A stretch of DNA of 64,000 bases, from positions 1,860,001 through 1,924,000 of the forward strand of contig CP034120.1 in NCBI GenBank assembly GCA_003856375.1. The letters are read 5' to 3'. The notes below the pieces were generated by a model. The model was not told where the DNA came from. It saw only the letters and a list, made by a program, of their open reading frames with translations, and made no database searches. The stretch comes from Glaciecola amylolytica. GTDB taxonomy: Bacteria > Bacteroidota > Bacteroidia > Flavobacteriales_D > Crocinitomicaceae. Shown piece by piece: positions 25,641 to 32,554 of this stretch (position 1 is its first letter; each line of letters begins with the position of its first letter). Made by a program: the position numbers and the translations under genes.

Positions 25641-25943
25641 CAAGGTAATTTTTGGATTTTACTTATTTAAGAGGAGAAGGGGAAACCTTTCTCCTTTTTT
25701 TATTTCATTTCAAAAGAGCTCAAAAGCTTTATTTTTTTACACAAAAGATTCGAGTAATTAGTACTATTCGTAAAATCAAAAAAGATGATATTTTTTTTGA
25801 TTTTACCGTATTTATACGGTTGATTATCAGAAAAACATCTTTTACTTTTGAATCACTATTCATTAACTATTATTTGGTCTGAATCTCAATTTGAGAGGAG
25901 TGACCACTATTTACACTGATACCTTTTAACAACTTTCACTACT
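25641..25943. other. AT-rich intergenic region before the quinone cassette
   Basis: This gap of 303 bases contains the terminator at 25672-25701 and then strongly AT-rich sequence. A 76-codon frame here is low-complexity Phe/Lys/Ile and is not credible as a gene. No consensus promoter with both elements was found for the gene at 25944, although a promoter is expected here. Confidence 0.6.
25672..25701 (+). terminator. Rho-independent terminator after the T9SS gene
   Basis: AGGAGAA pairs with TTCTCCT (25672-25678 and 25689-25695) with extra G-C pairs inside, followed by seven T. Confidence 0.7.
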
Positions 25944-27053
25944 ATGCTAAAAATTGACATGAAGTACGTGCGTTCGATTCATGATGCAATCGAAACACTG
26001 GAAATTGGCGGAGACGCTGCAACGCAAACTGCTCACGACACGCTCATCAAAACACTTCACACCGCCATGCGTCTCGAAGCTTCAACCGTTCCTCCGTATT
26101 ATGTTGCAGCCTGGAGTATTCAAGACTCTGACGGCTATGAGAATGCAGCAATCCGTGAGCTGGTTTCCAGTATATCCAGAGAGGAAATGCTCCATATGAT
26201 GTCCATCGCCAATATTATCTCTGCCACCGGAACCGTACCTGAGATTGCTACACGGGAAATTGTGCTGGACTGGGGAACCGATAAACTTCCTGTAGGCGGC
26301 GACCTTGTTCCTTCGCTTAGTCCTTTTTCAATAGAAATTCTGACAGACCTGTTCATGGAAATCGAGCAACCGCTGGATCCTGTACATTATGTTGTCGTTG
26401 AAGCACGAGCAAAAGCACGGGGAATCGAGGTGCACTATGCCACGATCGGAGAATTTTACGATGCCCTTATTGTCCTGATCAATACATTTCCTGAAGATCC
26501 GTTTGCGAATGGCGAAAGTCACCCCCAAATCGATGTTTCCAACGACACGCGCTTCAGCAGGATTGGACATGATCCCATCAAGAACTTTATTGTCAAAAAC
26601 AAAAAACATGCAATCGAACTGCTGAACTGGATCGTAGATCAGGGGGAGGGAAGCTCTGCCGGACCACTTGATGGAAATGGTGATCCTGCACATTATTACC
26701 GGTTCGCTGAGATCTATAAAGGAGGGAAACTGGTTAAGGATATTTCCCAGCCACTCGGCTATGCCTATGATCGCGCGCGGTTCCCGATCAACTGCGATTT
26801 CACAAAGATTATGCAATTCGCATCCAATCCGAAAATGAAAGATTTTAGCCCGGAATCAAGACAATACAAGGGGTTAAACGCATTCAATCAGAAGTACAAA
26901 CTCATGTTCGAGCAGCTGCAGCAATTCTACGAAGGTGCAGGAGATCAGTCCATCAGCGACTCTATAAATTCGATGAACAGCATGGCCCGGCTGGTACCGC
27001 AACTGTTCGCCTGCACGCCTCCCGTGTGCCCGTCATTCGAATGGGTCGATTAA
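25944..27053 (+). CDS. VioB-type ferritin-like domain protein (PF12902)
   Basis: The 369-residue protein has the ferritin-like fold found in VioB and related iminophenyl-pyruvate dimer synthases. Likely iron ligands are Glu45 in HTAMRLEASTVPPYYVAAW, Glu81 and His84 in SREEMLHMMSIANIISATG, then Glu and His residues in the second half. A C-terminal HYYRFAEIYKGGKLV motif is typical of the family. It is the first gene of the four-gene cassette; the LodA-like gene follows after 64 bases. It could use the imine or hydrogen peroxide made by the oxidase. There is no signal peptide. Base composition is visibly G+C-richer than the flanks. Confidence 0.75.
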   Translation: MLKIDMKYVRSIHDAIETLEIGGDAATQTAHDTLIKTLHTAMRLEASTVPPYYVAAWSIQDSDGYENAAIRELVSSISREEMLHMMSIANIISATGTVPEIATREIVLDWGTDKLPVGGDLVPSLSPFSIEILTDLFMEIEQPLDPVHYVVVEARAKARGIEVHYATIGEFYDALIVLINTFPEDPFANGESHPQIDVSNDTRFSRIGHDPIKNFIVKNKKHAIELLNWIVDQGEGSSAGPLDGNGDPAHYYRFAEIYKGGKLVKDISQPLGYAYDRARFPINCDFTKIMQFASNPKMKDFSPESRQYKGLNAFNQKYKLMFEQLQQFYEGAGDQSISDSINSMNSMARLVPQLFACTPPVCPSFEWVD

Positions 27054-27117
27054 TGTGGGGAACACCATTTCTTCAGTATTCACAAGCAATTCCATAAATA
27101 ACCTAAAATGAAACACT

Positions 27118-28383
27118 ATGAACATTTCTGATGTAAAGTACTTCAAGATCCATCCCTCAATCGGGGTGGCACGCATTGCAAACAACGAAGATTACTTCGA
27201 GTTCTTTAGCGCACATGCGAAAAATTTCTCACCTTCCCGGGACTATATGTCGATGGGCGGAGCCTCTGATCCCGATCCGGGAAAACAACGTATAAAGCGT
27301 CAGGCTGTGCAGTTCACAATCTTTGCCTATGGTCCGAACAACGAGTTGCTCGGAAAGCTGCATGAGCTCTTTCCTGACGCACAGGTAAAATGGTCCGGCA
27401 ATGTCGGTAATCGCAAGCTCTACAATTACTCCATGAAAAAGGGAGGCGGAACGATTCCTTTCATCACCGCGCAAGCCACAGCCGACAGACCACAAGTTCA
27501 TGCCGAGCTGAACGGTAAAAATCCGTGGAATGATCGTGAACTTATCAATCTGGGAATCATTACCGGAGAAGGTCTCTATATTCCGCCAAAAGGTGGGGTA
27601 GTACGAAAAAATACTGGTTCTCCGATTGATCCGTACCCTGCAAATGCGAATGGCAGCCTGGAATCTACTGACACATCCTGCGATGGTCAGATATCAGCGG
27701 TGATTCTCAACAGTGGAACCCCGGTTACAACACCGATCATCCCAGCCTGGGTGGTTGCTACCCCAGGAAAGCATGCCCTGACTCTGAACCCTGTCATTAC
27801 TGAAAATATGCGCGATAATTTCGGAGATTTCCTGCCCACAAACAACAATGCAAACAGTGATTGGCTTAAAGCGACGAGCAGTATGCTTGGAATCACCGGT
27901 CCAATTTACGATCCGACCGGACTCGACGTACCGATGATGTCGACTTTGAACGCCGATTACAACCCCGGAATGGAGGTAAATCTTGGTTCTCAAAGTACCC
28001 GCATCGAAAACGGGGCCGTTCCGAAGAACTTTTTCTATCCGCGCGGAACCAATCACATTGATCGAAACGAGATCAGGGTGGAACAGAAAGCGGCAACAAA
28101 CGGTGCCATTCCCGGACAGCTAACCAGTGGACTCTGCTCCACATGGCAAGGAGACATGTCGGCTTGTCTGAACTACTGGACAGCAGAAAACCCTAACAAA
28201 GCCTACAGTCCGGATAATCAGGTACAAATTGTAATCTATAAGGAGGGTCATCCGGACCAAATGATGAGCAATCCGGAAGAAATCAACAAGGATATGGATT
28301 TCAGGGGAATTGTGGATTACAAGCCTGAAGGTGACAACATTCGTTTAAATCTGGTATATGACCCCAATCGTCCCGTGACATGA
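27118..28383 (+). CDS. LodA-like CTQ-dependent oxidase (short form)
   Basis: The 421-residue protein begins with a LodA-family N-terminus: KIHPSIGVARIANNEDYFEF, then IKRQAVQFTIFAYG and an SGNVGNRKLYNY stretch, where the family normally has WxVxxANxKA. Near the C-terminus the cofactor region reads WQGDMSACLNYWTAENPN, matching the family's WQxDxxSC and WxAxxPN; Cys350 and Trp354 are the predicted cysteine tryptophylquinone partners. LodA oxidises the lysine side-chain amine and GoxA glycine, giving H2O2. The protein is shorter than LodA as I remember it (650-730 residues). No signal peptide. The stop overlaps the radical SAM start (ATGA). Confidence 0.8.
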   Translation: MNISDVKYFKIHPSIGVARIANNEDYFEFFSAHAKNFSPSRDYMSMGGASDPDPGKQRIKRQAVQFTIFAYGPNNELLGKLHELFPDAQVKWSGNVGNRKLYNYSMKKGGGTIPFITAQATADRPQVHAELNGKNPWNDRELINLGIITGEGLYIPPKGGVVRKNTGSPIDPYPANANGSLESTDTSCDGQISAVILNSGTPVTTPIIPAWVVATPGKHALTLNPVITENMRDNFGDFLPTNNNANSDWLKATSSMLGITGPIYDPTGLDVPMMSTLNADYNPGMEVNLGSQSTRIENGAVPKNFFYPRGTNHIDRNEIRVEQKAATNGAIPGQLTSGLCSTWQGDMSACLNYWTAENPNKAYSPDNQVQIVIYKEGHPDQMMSNPEEINKDMDFRGIVDYKPEGDNIRLNLVYDPNRPVT

Positions 28384-29774
28384 TCCCATCAACAGATCAT
28401 TCCGCGACCCGACATCCTGGTTTTCACACTTTCAGAAGTGCCAGCCGTGATTTGCTGCTTGAGGTAGCAACCGGACGTATCATGTATGTCGAACCTTCGA
28501 TTTTGCAAGCGATTGAAAATGCAGCGATCACTGGAAACATACAGCAAGCAGCACTGATGGCCTCACTCGCAGGAATCAGAACAACCAATGAACCGGAAAC
28601 TGCCCCTCCAAAGGCAGTTTCCGTTCGTTCCTTTTCTCTGGCGATTGCTCAAAAATGCAACCTTGGCTGCACGTACTGCTATGCCGAACAAGGAACATTT
28701 GGTGGTCGTCCGGACAATATGCCGCCGGAAATTGCCCGATCTTCCGTTGACCGGCTTTTCATGGACACGCAGCCTGATGAGCCAATTACAATCGCTTTTA
28801 TGGGAGGTGAACCGTTTTTTAACCGTCAGGCATTGTATGAAACAACAACTTACGCAGCAAAAAAAGCGGAAGAAGAGGGGCGCACGGTATCTTTCAGCAT
28901 CACAACCAACGCTACACTTATCCGGTCGGAAGATGTAGAATTCCTGCAAAAATACCGGTTCACCGTAACAGTAAGTGTAGACGGAATCGGGGATACCAAT
29001 GATACGCTCAGACCTTATATTTCTGGAAAAGGAAGCTTCACTCAGGTACAGGAAAAGCTAAAACTCCTGTTCGGGATTCCCAACCGCAACTTCCGGGTGT
29101 TGGGACGAGTTACCGTTACTCCGCAAAACCTTGGCCTGACGGAAACCTTCCAGGGTTTACTCGATTTGGGATTCGATTCCGTGCAGTTTTCCCCTATGCT
29201 GAAATCTCCAAGCGGGAAGCAAGAAATGTCCGGGAAGGATTTCGATTCCTTACTGGAACAGCTTATCAGTTGTGGAGAAATCTTTCGCACCGGATTTATG
29301 GAGAAAAAACTAATGCCATTGCAGAACGTGTTGAGCACTCTGAAGCGCATCCATACGTATGAGCGCGAAATGTATCCATGCGGAGCTGGTGGCGGTTATA
29401 TGGGCGTTTCCGCAGAAGGAGAATTGTATGCCTGTCACCGTTTTGTCAATGACGAAGCCGGACATATGGGGGATTTGAAAACAGGTGTAAACCCGGTCAA
29501 ACAGGCTCAATGGCTCCAAGACCGTCATTTAGGTGCTCAAAGTGCCTGTACGGATTGCTGGGCACGCTATCTGTGTAGCGGCAGCTGTCATCACGAAGTG
29601 ATCAAGCGTGGCCGTCCGGCATGTGATTATATCCGCGGGTGGCTGCATTATTGTCTCGGATTGTACGTCGACCTATACGAAGCCGATTCTACGGGATTGC
29701 GGTTGCTACTGGGCGACAATCAAGAAATCATTGCTATTTCGGAAGAACAAAATGGAGCCGGACTTCAGTTCTGA
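28380..29774 (+). CDS. Radical SAM/SPASM peptide-maturation enzyme (QhpD-like)
   Basis: The 464-residue protein has an N-terminal domain (residues 1-80, with HTFRSASRDLLLEVATGRIM, as in SPASM maturases that recognise a substrate peptide), then the radical SAM motif KCNLGCTYCYAEQG (Cys93, Cys97, Cys100), GGEPF, and a C-terminal SPASM domain with YPCGAGGGYMGVSAEGELYA, then CHRF, CTDCWARYLCSGSCHHE and a late Cys, enough for two extra [4Fe-4S] clusters. QhpD makes Cys-to-acidic-residue thioether links in quinohemoprotein amine dehydrogenase. Translation is coupled to the LodA-like gene through a 4-base overlap, so that protein is the most likely substrate. Confidence 0.88.
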   Translation: MIPSTDHSATRHPGFHTFRSASRDLLLEVATGRIMYVEPSILQAIENAAITGNIQQAALMASLAGIRTTNEPETAPPKAVSVRSFSLAIAQKCNLGCTYCYAEQGTFGGRPDNMPPEIARSSVDRLFMDTQPDEPITIAFMGGEPFFNRQALYETTTYAAKKAEEEGRTVSFSITTNATLIRSEDVEFLQKYRFTVTVSVDGIGDTNDTLRPYISGKGSFTQVQEKLKLLFGIPNRNFRVLGRVTVTPQNLGLTETFQGLLDLGFDSVQFSPMLKSPSGKQEMSGKDFDSLLEQLISCGEIFRTGFMEKKLMPLQNVLSTLKRIHTYEREMYPCGAGGGYMGVSAEGELYACHRFVNDEAGHMGDLKTGVNPVKQAQWLQDRHLGAQSACTDCWARYLCSGSCHHEVIKRGRPACDYIRGWLHYCLGLYVDLYEADSTGLRLLLGDNQEIIAISEEQNGAGLQF

Positions 29775-31143
29775 TATCTGTGTTATCGGTGGTGGTCCGG
29801 CAGGATCGGTCATCGCACGGCAACTAGCAAAGCTGGGGCATAGCGTATGCATGGTAGAGAAAGCTGCTTTCCCAAGGCCGCACGTGGGGATCTGCCTTTC
29901 AGAGACAACGGGGGAATTACTTGCTTATCTTGGGATGCTTGAGGAAATTACCAGAACAGCAGCACTCCGACAACGAAAGAACGTGCTCGTAAAGTGGGAT
30001 ATGGATGACGCCATCCTGACACATCAGCCGGGAATGAACGTGGATCGTGGGGAATTTGACAGGATTCTGATCCGGAACGCACAATCTGCCGGAGTCAGAG
30101 TATTTCAACCTGCAGAAAATGTATCCATGCAGCGACTTTACAGCGGTGGATGGAAAATTAGCTTTAAAACGGAAAAACAGACAATTTCCATACGATCACA
30201 GTTCCTCGTGGATGCTTCAGGCCGTTCCAATGCGTTGCAGAAAAAATTCGTTCGTTACGCACCGGCACTTTTCGCTCTGCACGCTCATTGGGAGTTGGGA
30301 TCGGAACCTTCTTGCGACGGATCGATGGAAGCAGGTGAGTCATCCTGGCTATGGACAGCTTATCTGGGAAATCGAAAAGCCATGGTCTCCTTATATACTG
30401 ATCCCAAAAGCGTGGCAGAAAGCGGTGGATCTATAGAGGATTTCTATCTGAATTCTTTGAAGCAATTCTCCACATTGAACCAATTTGACCGGATTTCCAT
30501 TGTGGACAAGATCATCGGGTGTGATGCCAGTAGCCGCTACAGTACAGAAGCAGCGGGAAGAGATTTTATCAGAGTCGGTGATGCCAGTCTCTGCGTGGAT
30601 CCGATGGCTTCCCAAGGTATACATCTGGCAATCAGTTCAGGTATACAGGCGGCAGTTGTCGTCAACACATTATTAAGGAGTCCCGAAACTGCAGCTGTGG
30701 CACTTGATTTTTACAGCAACAGTCAGCAAGGTCAAATAGATCGATTCGGTAAACGCACAGCCGAAGAGTATTCCCGTGCATTAAAATATTGGAATGGAGC
30801 TTTTTGGCAGAACCGGTCTATGAATGTTGCTAAAACAGAGCGTACTTCCGAATCAGTTTCGAAACCAGAAGCAGACCGCATAGTTCAATTGTGCCCTGAA
30901 GCGCAATTTCTATCAACTCCTGTCATGCAGGATGACTTTATTGTTTCTCTACCAGCGCTACATCATCCCGGACTCCAACAACCGGTAGCATATTTGGGAG
31001 GAGTCTATATCGTGTCGTTGCTTGAGCAATTGCAAAGCGAGATGGCTGTACAGGAAATCACCTCGTTATGGGCCATGAATCTCTCGGATGAATTAAGTTT
31101 AAGCATCTTAGAATGGCTTTGGCAGCATCGAATTTTGATTTAA
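29752..31143 (+). CDS. FAD-dependent oxidoreductase (LodB/QhpG-like)
   Basis: I chose the ATG at 29752 (463 residues): the dinucleotide-binding motif DICVIGGGPAGSVIARQLAKL starts seven residues later, and the frame upstream has no family features. Other FAD motifs: VDRGEFDRILI, LVDASGRSN and the flavin-contact GDASLCVDPMASQGIHLAISSG, all typical of the tryptophan halogenase/monooxygenase-like flavoproteins. LodB and QhpG, needed for tryptophylquinone formation in LodA and QhpC, belong to this group. Overlaps the radical SAM gene by 23 bases. Last gene of the cassette. Confidence 0.88.
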   Translation: MEPDFSSDICVIGGGPAGSVIARQLAKLGHSVCMVEKAAFPRPHVGICLSETTGELLAYLGMLEEITRTAALRQRKNVLVKWDMDDAILTHQPGMNVDRGEFDRILIRNAQSAGVRVFQPAENVSMQRLYSGGWKISFKTEKQTISIRSQFLVDASGRSNALQKKFVRYAPALFALHAHWELGSEPSCDGSMEAGESSWLWTAYLGNRKAMVSLYTDPKSVAESGGSIEDFYLNSLKQFSTLNQFDRISIVDKIIGCDASSRYSTEAAGRDFIRVGDASLCVDPMASQGIHLAISSGIQAAVVVNTLLRSPETAAVALDFYSNSQQGQIDRFGKRTAEEYSRALKYWNGAFWQNRSMNVAKTERTSESVSKPEADRIVQLCPEAQFLSTPVMQDDFIVSLPALHHPGLQQPVAYLGGVYIVSLLEQLQSEMAVQEITSLWAMNLSDELSLSILEWLWQHRILI

Positions 31144-31178
31144 GAAATAGGTTTTGTACGAGAATGCTGGTGATATTT

Positions 31179-31270
31179 CCCACAGATGCGCAGATATTGG
31201 TGGCGCTTACCAGTCGCCACAATTTGACCAGCGAGCCCGGTAGGCGAGCATTTATCTGCACATCTGTGGG
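31179..31270. repeat. Long imperfect inverted repeat downstream of the quinone cassette
   Basis: Arms of 18 bases (31179-31196 and 31253-31270, CCCACAGATGcGCAGATA and its complement) differ at one position. The 56-base interior has a second hairpin, GTGGCG / CGCCAC. It ends in GGGG rather than a T-run, so it is not a simple terminator. It might be a small repeat-type element or a structured RNA. No open reading frame inside. Confidence 0.6.
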
Positions 31271-31365
31271 GAGTTACATCCTTTTTTGATGTAAGTGATT
31301 AGTATCTAAACATCCTTATTCTGAGAAATCATCAATTAAACTCTCGGACAAGTCAATAAATAAAA

Positions 31366-31731
31366 TCAGTACCCCAACCAAACCAAGTTACAATCACTTT
31401 CTTCAGTATTAAATTTTCCTTCCCAAAAGACAGTATTGTTTTGGTCTACAATTTTATAACTGTGCTCTGCAGATTCGTTTCTATACATTTTATCCGTATA
31501 TAAAAATTGTCCCTCTTTACATTCCGGAGCAGACGTTTTATATTCCGAAACATCTACCGTCGAAACAAATTCACCATCGACATACAAAGTCAATGTAGAT
31601 ACATCAGTAAATTCCATCAAATCATATGATGTCATGTAATCAAACCAAAAGGATTGATATCCATGATACTTTTCCTTTTTACACGCAGTAAAAAAAAGTC
31701 CCAAAAGGGATAAGATGATTAAATTTTTCAT
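31366..31731 (-). CDS. Small lipoprotein, paralogue of 8144-8506
   Basis: The protein has 121 residues: lipoprotein signal ending FFTAC (Cys17), then the same layout as its paralogue: KYHGYQSFWFDY, LTLYVDGEFVSTVDVSEY, CKEGQFLYTDKMYRNES, YKIVDQNNTVFWEGKF and a late Cys. The two Cys in the mature part are at equivalent positions in both, suggesting a conserved disulfide. Function unknown. The short reading frame at 31741-31824 lies just upstream and may be part of the same transcript. Confidence 0.75.
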   Translation of the reverse strand: MKNLIILSLLGLFFTACKKEKYHGYQSFWFDYMTSYDLMEFTDVSTLTLYVDGEFVSTVDVSEYKTSAPECKEGQFLYTDKMYRNESAEHSYKIVDQNNTVFWEGKFNTEESDCNLVWLGY

Positions 31732-31740
31732 AGATTGATT

Positions 31741-31824
31741 TTAAGATTTAACTTCAGATGTAGAAGCATTCGCGATTCCTGCAAAGAATAGTGGTAAAAT
31801 ACCGCAGATAACCATTTTTTTCAT
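31741..31824 (-). CDS. Very short secreted-peptide frame or gene remnant
   Basis: The frame encodes 27 residues, a lysine-rich start, a hydrophobic stretch (VICGILPLFFAGIANA) and a seven-residue polar tail. It is a complete signal peptide with almost no mature protein. It ends nine bases before the lipoprotein ATG at 31731. It could be a genuine micropeptide, or the surviving 5' end of a gene whose body has been lost. The 300 bases further upstream hold no clear gene. Confidence 0.35.
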   Translation of the reverse strand: MKKMVICGILPLFFAGIANASTSEVKS

Positions 31825-32096
31825 AATTGCTTTTTTTGTGAATAGATATTCGGTTTAACGAATCATCATACGAAATGGTTGGTGGAGGATAGAAGATTGT
31901 GCGAAACAAACCACACTGATCCCGAAAGGAATCGGGGTAAGCTACTTTGACTTTTTCGGCACTATCGTTTCAATGGCTTTGCGAAACCTGGGTACTCAGC
32001 CCACTAAATTCCAGTAGGAGAGGGGATTTAAAAGACTCAGCTTTCATAATCATACTGGAACAAAACGCTTCATTTTTTGTTAAAATTTACCTACCA

Positions 32097-32127
32097 CTTG
32101 TTTCGTACGAAAAATTTCCTACCTTTG
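32097..32127 (+). promoter_or_regulatory. blaI-type gene promoter with embedded palindrome
   Basis: CTTG (32097-32100), a 19-base spacer, and TACCTTTG (32120-32127) fit the Bacteroidota -33/-7 consensus. The spacer begins with the perfect 12-base palindrome TTTCGTACGAAA (32101-32112), a good candidate operator. The ATG at 32132 is only five bases after the -7 element, so transcription should start at or next to the start codon, giving a leaderless mRNA. Confidence 0.65.
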
Positions 32128-32131
32128 AAAA

Positions 32132-32533
32132 ATGAAAGCAAAAAACTCTGAAAATAATCCGCAATCGGAACCAACAAAATCAGAACTTGAAATTTTGCAG
32201 GTTCTTTGGAAAAATGGTCCATCAACAGTTCGTTTCGTAAATGATTACCTGAATGAACAGAAACGTGCCGTACAATATACTTCCACATTGAAGCTGATGC
32301 AGATCATGACCGAGAAAGAAATGTTGTTGCGTGATGCTTCGAGTATGAAACATATTTACAGCCCGGCGATCGAAGAAAACCAAACAAAGACAGTTTTGCT
32401 TGACAAGTTCATCGATACGATGTTCAACGGTTCAAGCACCAACCTAATGATGCAGTTGTTGGGTAACAAAAAAACCTCACAAGAAGAATTGGATGCAATC
32501 CGTGCGATGCTGGATCAATTGGACAAAAAATAA
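32132..32533 (+). CDS. BlaI/MecI/CopY family transcriptional repressor
   Basis: The protein has 133 residues with the BlaI winged helix: PTKSELEILQVLWKNGPSTVRFVNDYL, a recognition helix in RAVQYTSTLKLMQIM, wing KEMLLRDASSMKHIYSPAI, then a dimerisation helix DKFIDTMFNGSSTNLMMQLL. It is 21 bases ahead of an M56 metallopeptidase; in the family, cleavage of the repressor after membrane signalling de-represses the operon. A palindrome in its own promoter suggests autoregulation. Confidence 0.93.
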   Translation: MKAKNSENNPQSEPTKSELEILQVLWKNGPSTVRFVNDYLNEQKRAVQYTSTLKLMQIMTEKEMLLRDASSMKHIYSPAIEENQTKTVLLDKFIDTMFNGSSTNLMMQLLGNKKTSQEELDAIRAMLDQLDKK

Positions 32534-32554
32534 AAACTTTTAAAACCCAATACT

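Noticed and set aside
25652-25882. A 76-codon plus-strand frame in the gap before the quinone cassette
   Set aside because: It overlaps a terminator, is low-complexity (Phe/Lys/Ile) and has no start signal or domain.
31919-31940. Short palindrome around ATCCCGAAAGGAATCGGGG
   Set aside because: Five-base arms are too short to support a terminator or element call.
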